Below are positions 40,907 to 62,913 of a stretch of DNA of 64,000 bases, in pieces; the stretch's first letter is position 1; each line of letters begins with the position of its first letter. Position numbers and translations under genes: made by a program. The stretch is from Mycolicibacterium rutilum (GTDB lineage: Bacteria; Actinomycetota; Actinomycetes; Mycobacteriales; Mycobacteriaceae): NCBI RefSeq assembly GCF_900108565.1, contig NZ_LT629971.1, positions 806,001-870,000 of the forward strand, given 5' to 3'. A model generated the notes under the pieces. It was given only the letters and a program-made list of their open reading frames with translations. It searched no databases and was not told the origin of the DNA.

Positions 40907-41655
40907 GTTACCAGGCAAAGATGCGCGTGTGGCGCGGCGACGACGACGGCGGCGCGTTGCAGGACTTCTCCGTCGAGGTCAACGAGGGCGAGGTGGTGCT
41001 CGACATCATCCACCGCCTGCAGCAGACCCAGGCCGGCGATCTGGCCGTGCGGTGGAACTGCAAGGCGGGTAAGTGCGGATCGTGCTCGGCGGAGATCAAC
41101 GGTCGGCCCCGGCTGCTGTGCATGACGCGGATGTCGACGTTCTCGGAAACCGAGGTCATCACCGTGACGCCGCTGCGCACGTTCCCGGTGATCCGCGACC
41201 TCGTCACCGACGTGTCGTTCAACTACCAGAAGGCCAGGGAGATCCCGGCTTTCGCACCGCCGAAGGATCTGCAGCCCGGCGAGTACCGGATGGCGCAGGA
41301 AGACGTCAACCGGTCGCAGGAGTTCCGCAAGTGCATCGAGTGCTTCCTGTGCCAGAACGTCTGCCACGTCGTGCGTGATCACGAGGAGAACAAGCAGGCG
41401 TTCGCCGGTCCGCGCTTCCTGATGCGTCAGGCCGAACTCGACATGCATCCGCTCGACGTGCACTCCCGGCGCGCCGAGGACGCGCAGGAGGTGCACGGCC
41501 TGGGCTTCTGCAACATCACCAAGTGCTGCACCGAGGTCTGCCCCGAACACATCAAGATCACCGACAACGCGCTGATCCCGATGAAAGAGCGCGCCGCCGA
41601 CCGCAAGTACGACCCGGTGGTGTGGCTCGGCGACAAGCTCTTCAGGCGACGGTAG
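40903..41655 (+). CDS. sdhB: Succinate dehydrogenase 1 iron-sulfur subunit SdhB
   Basis: 250 residues. The N-terminal ferredoxin-type [2Fe-2S] motif is WNCKAGKCGSCSAEI with the fourth Cys in RLLCMTR; the C-terminal clusters are in CIECFLCQNVCHVV and GFCNITKCCTEVCPEHI, giving ligands for [4Fe-4S] and [3Fe-4S]. Homologue of Rv0247c. Last subunit gene of the operon. A small gene follows after 80 bases. Confidence 0.95.
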   Translation: MSYQAKMRVWRGDDDGGALQDFSVEVNEGEVVLDIIHRLQQTQAGDLAVRWNCKAGKCGSCSAEINGRPRLLCMTRMSTFSETEVITVTPLRTFPVIRDLVTDVSFNYQKAREIPAFAPPKDLQPGEYRMAQEDVNRSQEFRKCIECFLCQNVCHVVRDHEENKQAFAGPRFLMRQAELDMHPLDVHSRRAEDAQEVHGLGFCNITKCCTEVCPEHIKITDNALIPMKERAADRKYDPVVWLGDKLFRRR

Positions 41656-41735
41656 GACCTCGGCACAACCGTTGACGATTACGCAACCGCAGGTACCCTG
41701 CGGGTAGCGGCCAATCAACGACGAAAGGTTGCACC

Positions 41736-41897
41736 GTGGCACTTCGGCAGCGACATAACGCCAACGACATTCGCACCGCGATCCGTGAACTGAGCGCGCG
41801 CGCCCAACTGGCCCGCCGGGAGGGACGCCCCGCCGACGCGGCCGAGCTGGAGCAGCGTATCGCCAACTACCGCGAGGAGCTCGGCGCCTGCCCCTAG
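41736..41897 (+). CDS. Small conserved-looking helical protein (53 residues)
   Basis: GTG 41736 to TAG 41897, with GAAAGG 8-10 bases ahead. The 53-residue product begins MALRQRHNANDIRTAIRELS and ends ANYREELGACP; it is charged, Ala/Arg/Glu-rich, and should form two amphipathic helices. Codon third positions are strongly G/C as in real genes here. It lies directly after sdhB, possibly as a trailing gene of that operon. Function unknown. Confidence 0.6.
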   Translation: MALRQRHNANDIRTAIRELSARAQLARREGRPADAAELEQRIANYREELGACP

Positions 41898-41903
41898 GCC
41901 GCT

Positions 41904-42446
<543 letters not shown>

Positions 42447-42556
42447 CTACCGGGCATCGACGGTGCATACGGCACCGGCGGGGGTCGGAATCGCGGTGAG
42501 CCCAAACCGGTAACCTGACGCGAACCGACCGCTCGGCCGAGGGACTGACGCATCGC

Positions 42557-43225
42557 ATGTGGATCACGCTCTTGGTGATGGCCGTCGCGGTCAGCCTGGA
42601 GCCGTTCCGAGTGGGGATGACGGTTCTGATGATCAACCGCCCCCAACCGGCGCGGCAGTTGCTCGCCTTCCTCGCGGGCGGTTTCGCGATGGGCACCGTC
42701 GTCGGAGTCATCGCCCTGTTCCTGCTGCGGCCGGCGCTCGACACCGCCCGCTTCACGCTGCCGGTGGTGCAGATCGTCGTCGGCGTCGTACTGCTGATCA
42801 ACGCGGGGCTGGTGCTCGCCGGGGTGTGGAGCCGCGGCCGGGACGTCGTCAACGTCGCGGACAGCCGGTTCGGCCCCGTCGCCACCCGGGCCCGGCGCGT
42901 GCTCGACGGCCGGTCGCTGTGGACGGCCGGGGTCGCGGGCCTGGGTATCGCGCTGCCCTCGGTCGACTACCTCGCTGCGCTGGCCCTCATCGTCGCCTCG
43001 GGCGCCGCGACCACCGTGCAACTGGGCGCGCTGCTGGCGTTCAACGTGGTGGCGTTCGCGCTCGTGGAGATCCCGCTGCTGTGTTACCTGGTCGCCCCAC
43101 AGCGCACCCGGGCCGCGTTGTCCGCGCTCTACGACTGGCTGCGCGCGCAGGGCCGCCGCGGGGTCGGCGCGCTGCTGGCCGTGGTCGGTGCGGTGCTGCT
43201 GGCGGTCGGCGTCGCCGGGCTCTGA
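42557..43225 (+). CDS. sap: GAP/Sap family membrane protein of the glycolipid locus
   Basis: 222 residues, six transmembrane helices ('WITLLVMAVAVSLEPFRVGMTVLMI', 'LLAFLAGGFAMGTVVGVIALFLL', 'LPVVQIVVGVVLLINAGLVLAG' and three more in the second half). Matches the GAP (GPL-addressing protein) family, members of which help export glycopeptidolipid or sulfolipid (Rv3821/Sap). Its position next to chp, fadD, mmpL, papA and pks mirrors the sulfolipid and trehalose polyphleate loci, so a role in moving the finished lipid to the surface is inferred. Convergent with the chp-like gene. Confidence 0.8.
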   Translation: MWITLLVMAVAVSLEPFRVGMTVLMINRPQPARQLLAFLAGGFAMGTVVGVIALFLLRPALDTARFTLPVVQIVVGVVLLINAGLVLAGVWSRGRDVVNVADSRFGPVATRARRVLDGRSLWTAGVAGLGIALPSVDYLAALALIVASGAATTVQLGALLAFNVVAFALVEIPLLCYLVAPQRTRAALSALYDWLRAQGRRGVGALLAVVGAVLLAVGVAGL

Positions 43226-43226
43226 C

Positions 43227-44366
43227 TCAGGGCTGCGGCTGATTGTTCAGCACGTACTGCAAACCCGACAGCAGCTGCGACACCGGGTCGGCGCCGCCGC
43301 CGAACGCCGCCTGGGTGGCGGGCGCGGTGACCTCCGCGGGGTCGTAACCGTTGACCGGGTCGACGGTGATCGGCGCGGTCAGCGGATTGTCGTGCCGCGA
43401 GTAGCCCGCGTCGACATACGGTTTGAGCACCGCGTCGAGCTTGTTGAGCGTGTCCTTCTCCACCCCGAGGTACTTGAACGGCAGCACCAGCGGCAGGTGC
43501 TCCTCGGGGATCATGAACGTCGTCGTCTTGGCGCCCCGCGAGTTGACGGCCGTGCGGATGTTCTGCGCCGGCACCATCTCCGGCCGGGTGAACGCGACCG
43601 CGGTGTGCCCGGTCGCCAGGCCGACGATCGCGTTGGCCACCGACAGCCAGTTGTCGGGGCGGTCGGGCCAGTCGGCGATGCTGTCGTAGGCCGAGACGAA
43701 CTGGTAGGTGTCGTACTGGCTCTCGACCGGCGGCGGGATCCGGTAGTCCAGCGACGGCACCACGGCGCCGACCGGGAACATCTGGGTCAGGAAGCTCTCG
43801 CCGAAGGCATGCCGGGCCACCGGGTCGCCGTACATCGCGAAGCTCAGCTGATCCGGCGGCGGCGCGGCCGGGTCGTAGGCGAGTTTGGCCTGCACGTCGT
43901 TGAGCACCATCGCGCCCTCGGACAGCCCGATCACGGTGCCCTGCCCGCCCGCGCGGACCGCGTTGATCACGTTCGGTGTCCCGACGTCGACCGACTCGCC
44001 GACGCTGGGCCCGTCGAGGCCCAGCCCCGGCACGTAACGGTCCCCGAAGGCGCCGATGCCCGGGAACAGCCGCTCCAGGGTGTGCCCCTGCACCTGTCCG
44101 GCCGGGTAGTCGACGATCTGCCGGTCCAGGCCGGGGAACCAGTCCGATCCGGTGCGCATGATGTATTCGTCGTACGGGATGCCCAGCACGTGCGCGCCGC
44201 CCAGCGCGTACGCCCGGCCCGGCGTGCCCAGCGGCGGCGGCGCGTCGGTCGGGTTGACCGGCGGCGGCGGGGCGGGCGGTTCGTCCGCGGCGGCGATTCC
44301 GAGGCCGAAACTTCCTGCGGCGCCGAGGGTTGTCAGCACGGAGCCGAGGGCGAGAAATCGTTTCAT
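43227..44366 (-). CDS. Secreted PE-PPE-domain serine hydrolase (Chp2-like), trehalose polyphleate final assembly
   Basis: 379 residues. Sec signal peptide ([20 protein letters not shown], cleavage near AADEPP), a Pro-rich stretch, and a PE-PPE (cutinase-like) alpha/beta hydrolase domain with the nucleophile elbow GLSEG near residue 147. Related to Chp1/Chp2 acyltransferases (Rv3822, Rv1184c) that transfer acyl chains between trehalose lipids outside the membrane. In the trehalose polyphleate locus of M. smegmatis the equivalent gene is reported to perform the last acylation step in the envelope. Between sap and fadD, the same order as there. Confidence 0.83.
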   Translation of the reverse strand: MKRFLALGSVLTTLGAAGSFGLGIAAADEPPAPPPPVNPTDAPPPLGTPGRAYALGGAHVLGIPYDEYIMRTGSDWFPGLDRQIVDYPAGQVQGHTLERLFPGIGAFGDRYVPGLGLDGPSVGESVDVGTPNVINAVRAGGQGTVIGLSEGAMVLNDVQAKLAYDPAAPPPDQLSFAMYGDPVARHAFGESFLTQMFPVGAVVPSLDYRIPPPVESQYDTYQFVSAYDSIADWPDRPDNWLSVANAIVGLATGHTAVAFTRPEMVPAQNIRTAVNSRGAKTTTFMIPEEHLPLVLPFKYLGVEKDTLNKLDAVLKPYVDAGYSRHDNPLTAPITVDPVNGYDPAEVTAPATQAAFGGGADPVSQLLSGLQYVLNNQPQP

Positions 44367-44427
44367 GCCTGTGCGCACACCTCCCCGGCCTGTCGGCCGT
44401 ACTGCCACCAAACCATACCCGGCGTCG

Positions 44428-46179
44428 TCACGACGAGGCCCCCGCTGCGGCGTCCACCCTGGGGAAGCCGTCGCGCCGGTACTGCTCGACGCAGGCCGCG
44501 CGGCGGATCTTGCCGCTCGTCGTCGTCGGGATCGTCCCGGCGGGCACCAGCACGAGATCTTCGACGCTCAGCCCGTGCGCGTTGGAAATCGCCGCGGTGA
44601 CTTCGCTTTTGATCTCGCCGAGCCTGCGCTGCGCGGCCTCGTCACCGTCGGCGGGCGTCTTGACCTCGATGATCGTGACCAGCCGCTCGGCACCATCGAC
44701 CGGGACCGCGATCGCCGCGACGCGGCCGCGGCTGACCTCCTGCACGGTGGCCTCGATGTCTTCGGGATAGTGGTTGCGGCCGCGGATGATCAGCAGGTCC
44801 TTGATGCGGCCGACGATGAACAGTTCGCCGCGGTGGACGAAGCCTAGGTCGCCGGTGCGCAGCCAGAGCCCGGCCGGCGTGCCCGGCGACGGGTCGACGA
44901 GCGTCGCCCCGAAGCAATCCTGTTCCCCTGCGGGCTTACCCCAGTACCCGTCGGCGACGTTGTCACCGTGCACCCAGATCTCGCCGACCACGTCCGGCGG
45001 GCACTCGCGCAGCGTCTCGTCGTCGACGATCCGCAGTGAAGGGTCCTGCAAGACACGGTATTTGACGAGTGCCACGCCCTTGCCTGCCGCACTCGGTCGA
45101 ACCCGCCCGGCGCCCAGCTCGTCGGGGTCGAAGTGGACAGCCTCGCCGGAATCACTCCAGGTGCCGGCTGTGACGAACACCGTCGCCTCCGCAAGGCCGT
45201 ACGACGGACGCAGCATGTGGCTTCGAAAGTTGAAGTGCGCGAACCGGTCCGCGAACCGGTCCAAGGTCGCCGACTCGACGCGCTCGGCGCCGTTGATGAT
45301 GCCGCGCACTCCACCGAGGTCGAGCCCGTCCAGATCCCTGTCGGCGGTCTTACGGGCGGCCAGATCGAAGGCGAAGTTGGGCGCCGCAGAGAAGGCGCCG
45401 GGGTTTTCGGCGAGCGCCCGTACCCACCTTGCGGGTCTCTCCAGGAACGCGGTGGGGCTCGTCAGCACACCGGGAATGCCACTGAGGATCGGTGCGCAGA
45501 CGCCCAGCACCAGCCCCATGTCGTGGTAGAAGGGCAACCACGACACGAACGTCGCATCGGTTGAGGCACCTCCGAAGAAGTGACCCATCACCTGCTCGAA
45601 GTTCACCTGCAGGTTGCGGTGGGAGATCATCACGCCGGTGGGCAGCCGCGTCGAACCCGAGCTGTATTGCAGGTAGGCGACATTCGGCAGCTCGGTCAAC
45701 TCGGGGACGGGCCCGCCCTCGGCGTCCAAATGCAGCGAATCGATCTCGACGAGCGCCGGCGCGGTGTCCAGCGGCGCCGTGCCCACGAAGTCGCCGACGT
45801 CGGCCGCGGCAGCGGACGTGGTGAGCACCACCGCGGGTTCGGTGTCGGTGAGCACGGAATCGGCGCGCTCGTGCCCCGCTCCGGGATGCGGGAGCGGAAG
45901 CGGGACCGCGATGAGCCCGGCCTGCATCGCTCCGAGGAACGCCAGGATGTACTCGACGCCCTGCGGAGCCAGGATCACCGCCCGGTCCCCCACCGACCCG
46001 TGCCTGCGAATCTCGCGGGCCACGTTCATCGTTCGTCGCGCCAACTGCGACCAGGTGAGGCTCTCGGATACGCCCGCCTGGTCGCGGGTGTAGTCGGTGA
46101 ACGTGAACGCAGTGCCGTCGGGCCGCAGGCCGGCACGGCCGTGCAGCATCGACAGGATCGAAGACTGGGCTGTTGTCAC
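44428..46179 (-). CDS. fadD23: Fatty-acyl-AMP ligase FadD23-like (FAAL)
   Basis: 583 residues, essentially the length of M. tuberculosis FadD23 (584). FAAL signature [22 protein letters not shown] near residue 166-187, '[23 protein letters not shown]' near 205, and '[20 protein letters not shown]' near 462. It activates a fatty acid as acyl-AMP and loads it on the PKS rather than on CoA. Start GTG 46179 ([14 protein letters not shown]). Part of the minus-strand block papA-mmpL-fadD; gap to mmpL is 13 bases. Confidence 0.88.
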   Translation of the reverse strand: MTTAQSSILSMLHGRAGLRPDGTAFTFTDYTRDQAGVSESLTWSQLARRTMNVAREIRRHGSVGDRAVILAPQGVEYILAFLGAMQAGLIAVPLPLPHPGAGHERADSVLTDTEPAVVLTTSAAAADVGDFVGTAPLDTAPALVEIDSLHLDAEGGPVPELTELPNVAYLQYSSGSTRLPTGVMISHRNLQVNFEQVMGHFFGGASTDATFVSWLPFYHDMGLVLGVCAPILSGIPGVLTSPTAFLERPARWVRALAENPGAFSAAPNFAFDLAARKTADRDLDGLDLGGVRGIINGAERVESATLDRFADRFAHFNFRSHMLRPSYGLAEATVFVTAGTWSDSGEAVHFDPDELGAGRVRPSAAGKGVALVKYRVLQDPSLRIVDDETLRECPPDVVGEIWVHGDNVADGYWGKPAGEQDCFGATLVDPSPGTPAGLWLRTGDLGFVHRGELFIVGRIKDLLIIRGRNHYPEDIEATVQEVSRGRVAAIAVPVDGAERLVTIIEVKTPADGDEAAQRRLGEIKSEVTAAISNAHGLSVEDLVLVPAGTIPTTTSGKIRRAACVEQYRRDGFPRVDAAAGASS

Positions 46180-46192
46180 GATTTGTCCCGCA

Positions 46193-49192
46193 TCAGCTCG
46201 TCGAGTCCGCGGGTACACGTGCGGTGGGGGCGGGCGGGCTCAGCCGCGACGGCCACCAATTGGCCCGGCCGACCAGCGCGGCGATCGCGGGCACCGTGAT
46301 GGTGCGAACCACGAAGGTGTCCAACAGGATTCCCACCCCGATCACGAAGCCGCCCTGGATCACGATGCCGATGCTGGAGAACAGCAGACCGGCCATCGAC
46401 GCGGCGAAGATCAGGCCTGCTGCGGTGATCACCCCGCCGGTCGAGCCCAGCGTGCGGATCACGCCGTAGCGCACGCTGTGCGGTGACTCGTCACGCAGTC
46501 GGGACACGAACAGCATGTTGTAGTCCGCGCCCACGGCGACCAGCACCACGAACGCCAAAGGTGGCACGCTCCAATGTAATTCCTGGCCGAGGATCATCTG
46601 GAAGGCCAGCACCCCGATGCCGATCGCCGCGAAGTACGACACCACCACGGATCCGACGAGGTACAGCGGCGCGATGATCGCACGCAGCAACACCATCAGT
46701 GTCAGCAGCACGACGATCAGCGTCGCGGCGATGATGAACCGGATGTCCTGCTGGTAGTAGTCGCGGGTGTCACGCAGCGCGACGGGGAACCCGCCCATCG
46801 AGATCGTCGCGTCGGCCAGCATCGTGTTCGGCTGCGCGCCCCTGGCGACGTCGGAGATCTCGTTGACCTGGTCCATCGCCTCGGCGCTGAACGGATTGAG
46901 CTTGGTCTGCACCAGATAGCGCACCGATCGCCCGTCGGGCGAAATGTACGCCGCCGCCGCCTTTTTGAAGTCCGGCAGGTCGAGCACCTCGGACGGGATG
47001 TTGAAGCCCGCCTGGTTGGGGTCGGCGGCGTTGTTGCGCATGGTCAGCAGGAACGTCGACGCCTCGTTGAGCCCGGCGGCGATCACCTTGACCTGCTCGA
47101 CGAGTTCGTCCACCCCGCCGGCGACTTCGCGGCTTCCGGTGGCGAGCCGGTTCGCACCGCGCTGCAACTCGGCCAGGCCGCGTTGCGGGCCGCCGGGACG
47201 GTCCAGGCCCATCGCGTTGACGGCCTTGGTGACGTTGGCCATCGCGGTGTTGAGCTTGGTCACCGCCTGGTTGAGGCTCTGCCGGTCGTCCACGCTCTGG
47301 AGTTCCTGGGCCAGGCCGTTGATCTCGTCGAGGCTGCCGTCCTCGCGGGCGGCCACCAGCCGCTGGAACTGCTGGCGGGTGTCGACGCAGGACGGGTTGG
47401 CGTCGCAGACCGCGTTGCCGTTCAGCGCCGCCAGCACCGGGCCGATCCAGGCGAACATGTCGCGGACGGTCCGGAAGTTCACGCCCATCGAGTTGCCGAG
47501 CGCGTTGATGCTGGTGACCAGTTTCGCCGCGACCTCGACGTCGCGGACGAGTTTGTCGCCGCCGTACTCGGTGCGCACCGACGAGAAGGTGTTCACCAGG
47601 TCCTGGATGCTCGGCGCGATCGTGTTGATCTGGCCGCGCACGTCGGCGAGGCTGTCGGCCAACGTGTTCGCGCCGTCGGTCAACCGATTCAGATCGCCGG
47701 TGCGCTGGCCGATCTGGGCGGACCCGTCGGCCAGCCGGTCGCCGACGATGCCGGCCTGGAAGGTGGCCCGGAACTCCTGCGGCACCTCGCCGACCGGGCG
47801 GGTGATGCCGCTGACCAGCCCGATGTTCGGCAGCTGCGCGACGCGCGAGGCCAGCTGCTCGAGGTCGGCGAGCGCCCGCGGCGAGCGCAGGTCGTGCGGC
47901 GACTGGATCAGGATGTACTCGGGGATCGACTGGCTGATCGGGAAATGGCGTTCGAGCGCGGCGTAGCCGACCGAACTGGGCGCCGACGCGTCGACCACCT
48001 TGCGGTCGTCGTAGTTGTAGTCGCCGAACACCGCGATGCCGGCCAGCAGCGCCAGCACCAGCAGGCTGGCCACCAGGTGCGGCACCGGCCGGCGCACGAT
48101 GCGGATGCCGGAGCGCCGCCAGAACCGGGCGGTCAGCTCGCGCCGCGGTTTGACCCAGCCGCGCGGCCCGGCCAGCACGAGGATCGCCGGGAGCAGCGTG
48201 ATGCCGGCCAGATACGCGATGCCGATGCCGATCGCCGAGGACACGCCGACGGTCTTGAACACGCCCATCTGCGCGAAGCTCAGCATCAAAAACGTCAGGC
48301 CGACCGTCGCCGCCGAGGCGGTGATGACCTTGCCGATCGAGGACATCGCCGCCCTGACCGCGTGCTCGTAGCCGTCGCCCGAGCGCAGGTAGTCGTGGTA
48401 GCGGCTGATCAGGAACACCGCGTAGTCGGTGCCCGCGCCGGCCATGATCGCGCTGAGGAAGACGATCGACTGGTTGGACACGCCGGCGCCGGTCAGTTGC
48501 GAATAGCCGGCCACCGCGCCCTGCGCGATCAGCAGCGACGAGCCGATGGTGATCAGCGGCAGCAGCATCGTGACCAGGCTTCGGTACACCAGCAGCAGCA
48601 CGCCGAGCACCAGCACCGCGATCGCGATCTCGATCGGTAGCCGGTCTTGCTCACCGGCCACCGTCAGGTCGGCGACGGTGGCGGCCGGGCCCGTCACGTA
48701 CGCGTCCACCGAACTGCCCGCGACGCTCTGCCGGATGATGTCGGAGACGCGGTTGAACGAGTCGAACGCCCGCGGGGTGCCCAGTTCGCCTTCGAGGCTG
48801 ACCGGCAACACCCAGGTCGTCTTGTCCTCGCTGGTGAGGAACGGCCGCAGTTGCGGGGTGGCGATGAAGTCCTGCACCGACACCACGTCGGTGACGTTGT
48901 CGCGCAGGTCGTCGACGAGTTTGCGGTAGGCGTCCTCGTCCTGGCGGGTCAGCCCGTTCTCGTTGATCAGCGCGACCAGCAGCAGGTCGTCGTTGCCGGA
49001 CTCGCCGAACGCCTCGGCCATCTTGGTGGCCGTCACGGTCGAGGGCGCGTCGGCGGGCAGGATCGCCAGCGGATGCTTCTGCGCCATCTCGCCGAGCGAC
49101 GGGAAGCTCAGCGGGAGCGCGACGAGCAGCGCCACCCACACCCCGATGACCGCCCACGGCCACCGCACCACAAAATCGGCTAACCGCCGCAT
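46193..49192 (-). CDS. mmpL10: MmpL10-like RND lipid transporter
   Basis: 999 residues, close to MmpL10 of M. tuberculosis. RND architecture with 11-12 membrane helices: first helix in 'RWPWAVIGVWVALLVALPLSFPSLGEMAQKHPLAILPADAP', large periplasmic loop (about 60-190), helices 190-370 including GAGTDYAVFLISRYHDYL, second loop 400-760 with long helices, and final helices with 'LVAVGADYNMLFVSRLRDE'. The two Asp-Tyr pairs (GTDY, GADYN) carry protons. Exports the acyltrehalose precursor to the outer envelope. ATG 49192; 36 bases after papA. Confidence 0.9.
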   Translation of the reverse strand: MRRLADFVVRWPWAVIGVWVALLVALPLSFPSLGEMAQKHPLAILPADAPSTVTATKMAEAFGESGNDDLLLVALINENGLTRQDEDAYRKLVDDLRDNVTDVVSVQDFIATPQLRPFLTSEDKTTWVLPVSLEGELGTPRAFDSFNRVSDIIRQSVAGSSVDAYVTGPAATVADLTVAGEQDRLPIEIAIAVLVLGVLLLVYRSLVTMLLPLITIGSSLLIAQGAVAGYSQLTGAGVSNQSIVFLSAIMAGAGTDYAVFLISRYHDYLRSGDGYEHAVRAAMSSIGKVITASAATVGLTFLMLSFAQMGVFKTVGVSSAIGIGIAYLAGITLLPAILVLAGPRGWVKPRRELTARFWRRSGIRIVRRPVPHLVASLLVLALLAGIAVFGDYNYDDRKVVDASAPSSVGYAALERHFPISQSIPEYILIQSPHDLRSPRALADLEQLASRVAQLPNIGLVSGITRPVGEVPQEFRATFQAGIVGDRLADGSAQIGQRTGDLNRLTDGANTLADSLADVRGQINTIAPSIQDLVNTFSSVRTEYGGDKLVRDVEVAAKLVTSINALGNSMGVNFRTVRDMFAWIGPVLAALNGNAVCDANPSCVDTRQQFQRLVAAREDGSLDEINGLAQELQSVDDRQSLNQAVTKLNTAMANVTKAVNAMGLDRPGGPQRGLAELQRGANRLATGSREVAGGVDELVEQVKVIAAGLNEASTFLLTMRNNAADPNQAGFNIPSEVLDLPDFKKAAAAYISPDGRSVRYLVQTKLNPFSAEAMDQVNEISDVARGAQPNTMLADATISMGGFPVALRDTRDYYQQDIRFIIAATLIVVLLTLMVLLRAIIAPLYLVGSVVVSYFAAIGIGVLAFQMILGQELHWSVPPLAFVVLVAVGADYNMLFVSRLRDESPHSVRYGVIRTLGSTGGVITAAGLIFAASMAGLLFSSIGIVIQGGFVIGVGILLDTFVVRTITVPAIAALVGRANWWPSRLSPPAPTARVPADSTS

Positions 49193-49228
49193 ATCGTCCT
49201 TATCCCAAAACCGTACTGATGCTCCACG

Positions 49229-50650
49229 CTAAGCGACGCGCCCCCAATTGCCGCTGTCGGCGACCAGAGCGCACACCGACCGCATCGTCTTCATGTAGCG
49301 GGTGACCGACTTGGCGGCGACCGGATTGTCGGGATGCATGATCGCCATCACCGTGCCCTCGCCGTACCGGAAGATGTAGATCGTCAGCTGGTAGGAGAAC
49401 CGGCCGTCCGGATAGATCCCGATGTTGTCGGCCAGTCCCATGTCGGCGGCGGCGAGCACCGCGTTCAGAGGCGCGGCGCCGGCATGGAAGAAGTTCGACA
49501 CCGGGAAGTTCGGCCGCGGCCAGTCCAACTCCGGTGCCAGTTCGAGCACCCGGTAGTACGGCACCTTGGCCATGTTCAGGTTCGAGTCGAACGACGCCTG
49601 CGCCGACCACGCCGCGTCGGCGAAGGAGGCGGCGCCGATCGGGACCGTGATCGGGATCAGGCCGGTGAACCAGCCCTGCGTCATGAAGTTGTCCGTCGCC
49701 GATCGGGAGTCCCGGGGGGTGAGCCCGTAGTAGGTCAGCGCGCCGGTCAGCTCGTGCTCGACCTGGGCCAGGCAGGCGAACAGGCCCCCGACGAACCGCG
49801 CACCGGCCGAAGCGCACGCCGCCTCGAAGCGCTCGGTCTGCGCCGTGTCCATCAGGACCTCGGTCGTCATGTCGCTGCGGGTGGCCTCCAGGTGGTTGCC
49901 CAGCGGCAGCGGGAACTCCGGGAAGCTGCCGCCGCTGCTCTCGGCGAAGTCGATCCAGGCCCGGACGTCCGGCGAGTCCACGGTCAGGTCGGCGGTGCGC
50001 TCGCGCTCGCGGATGCAGAACTCGTCGAAGCTGCCGGGCTCGGGCAGCACGAGGGCCTCTCCGCCGCTGCTCAGCGCCGAGTACATGCCGTTGGCCTCGA
50101 GCATCGTGGTGCCGATCAGGGTGGCGTCGCCGTGCACGTGGTCCATGGCCGCGAAGAACGTGAACCGGCCGTCGTTCTGGATGATCCCGAACGTGAAGCA
50201 GCCCCACTCCAGCGGGCTGGGGATGCCCACGACGTGCTCACGGATCTGCTCGACGGTCATGGTGCCGTGGTCGATCGGGACGAACTCGATGTCGGCGGGG
50301 TCCTCGAGCGCGTGCCGGATGAACTCGCCGTCGCCGGCGTGCTCGAACCAGCTGCGGAACGTGTCGTGCCGGCGCAGATAGGCGTTGACCGCGTGGTCCA
50401 TGGCGGCGATGTCGCACTGGCCGGCAACCTCACAGCTGGCGATGATCTGCCGGGAGAAGTTCAGGCCCGCGGCGGTGCGCTCGCAGTAGTTCCGCAGATG
50501 CTGGCCCTGCATGTAGCTGACCGGCACCGAGCTCACCGGCGCCTGCCGGGCCTTCTCGACCGCCGCGGCCGTCGGATGCCACGACGTGACAGAACCCGGG
50601 CTCAACGACCATTCATCAAGTGCGCCAACCGTGATCTTGCCGATGCGCAA
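49229..50650 (-). CDS. papA3: PapA3-like polyketide-associated acyltransferase
   Basis: 473 residues (M. tuberculosis PapA3 is 472). The condensation-domain-like catalytic motif HxxxD is HVHGD at residues 171-175 (AMDHVHGDATLIG). Further family marks are 'YMQGQHLRNYCERTAAGLNFSRQIIASCEVAGQCD' near 45 and 'DSRSATDNFMTQGWFTGLIPI' near 315. It moves acyl chains (from CoA or the PKS) onto trehalose. Divergent from the PKS gene with a 207-base control region, and the head of the papA-mmpL-fadD block. Confidence 0.88.
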   Translation of the reverse strand: MRIGKITVGALDEWSLSPGSVTSWHPTAAAVEKARQAPVSSVPVSYMQGQHLRNYCERTAAGLNFSRQIIASCEVAGQCDIAAMDHAVNAYLRRHDTFRSWFEHAGDGEFIRHALEDPADIEFVPIDHGTMTVEQIREHVVGIPSPLEWGCFTFGIIQNDGRFTFFAAMDHVHGDATLIGTTMLEANGMYSALSSGGEALVLPEPGSFDEFCIRERERTADLTVDSPDVRAWIDFAESSGGSFPEFPLPLGNHLEATRSDMTTEVLMDTAQTERFEAACASAGARFVGGLFACLAQVEHELTGALTYYGLTPRDSRSATDNFMTQGWFTGLIPITVPIGAASFADAAWSAQASFDSNLNMAKVPYYRVLELAPELDWPRPNFPVSNFFHAGAAPLNAVLAAADMGLADNIGIYPDGRFSYQLTIYIFRYGEGTVMAIMHPDNPVAAKSVTRYMKTMRSVCALVADSGNWGRVA

Positions 50651-50783
50651 AAGCTTGTGTCCTTCCCAGTGCTGCCCGATCCGCCGGCTGAAGACCCGGC
50701 ATCGGCAGTCGCCGGATCAACATACTCCCGCCCGACACGCGGTTGCCCGGCCCGTGCTGCGGGCCGCCCGGCGGCGACGCGCA

Positions 50784-50805
50784 TATGGCTTGACGACATG
50801 CCATA
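50784..50805. promoter_or_regulatory. Inverted repeat TATGGC-n10-GCCATA in the papA-pks control region
   Basis: Perfect 6-base arms, 53 bases before the PKS start, in the 207-base region between divergent papA and pks. Possible operator for coordinated control of the glycolipid genes. Confidence 0.35.
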
Positions 50806-50857
50806 GTGTGCGTCGGGGGAACGTTATTTTCGGGCGCGACAGGCGGCCCGCGAGGTC

Positions 50858-61777
<10,920 letters not shown>

Positions 61778-61793
61778 TCGCGCCGGAGCCGGT

Positions 61794-62879
61794 TCAGGCC
61801 CAACGCTGTGCCTGGACCTCCGGCGGCAGCGTCGTCTGCAACGGCACGTCGAGCCCGTCGTAGATACCGGGCTTCTGCTCGGCCAGCCAGGCCAGCGCGC
61901 CGAGCAGTCGGTTGGCCGCGGTGGCGTTGCCGCCGTCGGCGCGGGTGCCGCCGGGCACGTCGGCGCGGGTGGTGATGGTCAGCTGCGGATCGCCGTCGAT
62001 GATCACGCGGTGGTCGCCCACGCCCTCGTCGGGATAGGGCCAGTCCGGCGCGCAGGACGCGTGGATGCGGGTGATGTGGTCGATGACGATGCGGTCGCGG
62101 CCTCCGGAGCGGCCGATGACCTTGAGCCAGAACGCCCCCTGGGTGCCCTTCTCGAAGCGCCCCATGACGGTGTCGACCGATTCCTCGAGCGGCCGCCGCT
62201 CGACCTCCTCGGCGATCTCGTCGATCTCGATGCCCAGCCCGCGGCCGACCAGTCGAATGTTGCCGCCCCACACCATGGTCGGGATCGACGGCAGCAGCAT
62301 CATCGGGGTCTCGTCCATCGAGCCGCCGAAACCGCAGGACACCTTGACCGCGAACGGCTGGTTGTAGGTCGAGTAGTCGAAGATCTCCTGGCAGTGGATG
62401 GTCTTGATCCGGGTGCACAGCCCGGCGGCGATCACCGCCAGCGCGTCGTTGCCCCATCCGGGGTCGACACCGCTGACCAGCAGCGTGGCCGAGCCCGCCT
62501 CGGCGGCCGCGGTGAGCCGGTCGACCCAGTCCTGGGGCGCCGAGCGCGGGTCGTAGAGCGAGTACAGCGACGGCGTCACCACATGCTTGCCGGCGCTCAG
62601 GCAGCGTTCGATGTCGGCGACCGCCTCGTCGGGGCGGATGTCGCCCGACGCCATGTAGGCGACGGCGTCACAGGCCGCGAGTGCGGCGTCGATGTCGGTG
62701 GTGGCGGTGACGCCTGTTTGCGCCTCGAGGCCGGCGAACGACGCGGCGTCGCGGCCCGCCTTGTCGGGCGTCGAGGTGATGACTCCGGCCAGTTGCAACC
62801 CCGGAAAAGCCACCGTCGAGCGGATGGCCGTGGCACCCATGTTTCCGGTTCCCCAGACCGTTACGCGCAGCATCGCCAC
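61794..62879 (-). CDS. NAD(P)-binding dihydrodipicolinate reductase-like protein
   Basis: 361 residues. N-terminal Rossmann fold 'RVTVWGTGNMGATAIRSTVAFPGLQLAGVITS' (GxGNMG) and 'DAVAYMASGDIRP', then an alpha/beta domain like that of 2,4-diaminopentanoate or amine dehydrogenases and dihydrodipicolinate reductase. Homologue in M. smegmatis sits between fadE5 and the trehalose polyphleate pks. No substrate can be named; a role in this glycolipid locus is not shown. GTG 62879 is used; ATG 62873 (MLRVTVWG) is equally good. Ends 17 bases from convergent pks. Confidence 0.78.
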   Translation of the reverse strand: MAMLRVTVWGTGNMGATAIRSTVAFPGLQLAGVITSTPDKAGRDAASFAGLEAQTGVTATTDIDAALAACDAVAYMASGDIRPDEAVADIERCLSAGKHVVTPSLYSLYDPRSAPQDWVDRLTAAAEAGSATLLVSGVDPGWGNDALAVIAAGLCTRIKTIHCQEIFDYSTYNQPFAVKVSCGFGGSMDETPMMLLPSIPTMVWGGNIRLVGRGLGIEIDEIAEEVERRPLEESVDTVMGRFEKGTQGAFWLKVIGRSGGRDRIVIDHITRIHASCAPDWPYPDEGVGDHRVIIDGDPQLTITTRADVPGGTRADGGNATAANRLLGALAWLAEQKPGIYDGLDVPLQTTLPPEVQAQRWA

Positions 62880-62913
62880 ACCCTAACCGGGGCGGCGTGA
62901 CGATTCTCACATC

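Noticed and set aside
50790..50807. TTGACG followed by CATAGT as a PKS promoter
   Set aside because: Only 6 bases separate the boxes; not a valid -35/-10 spacing.
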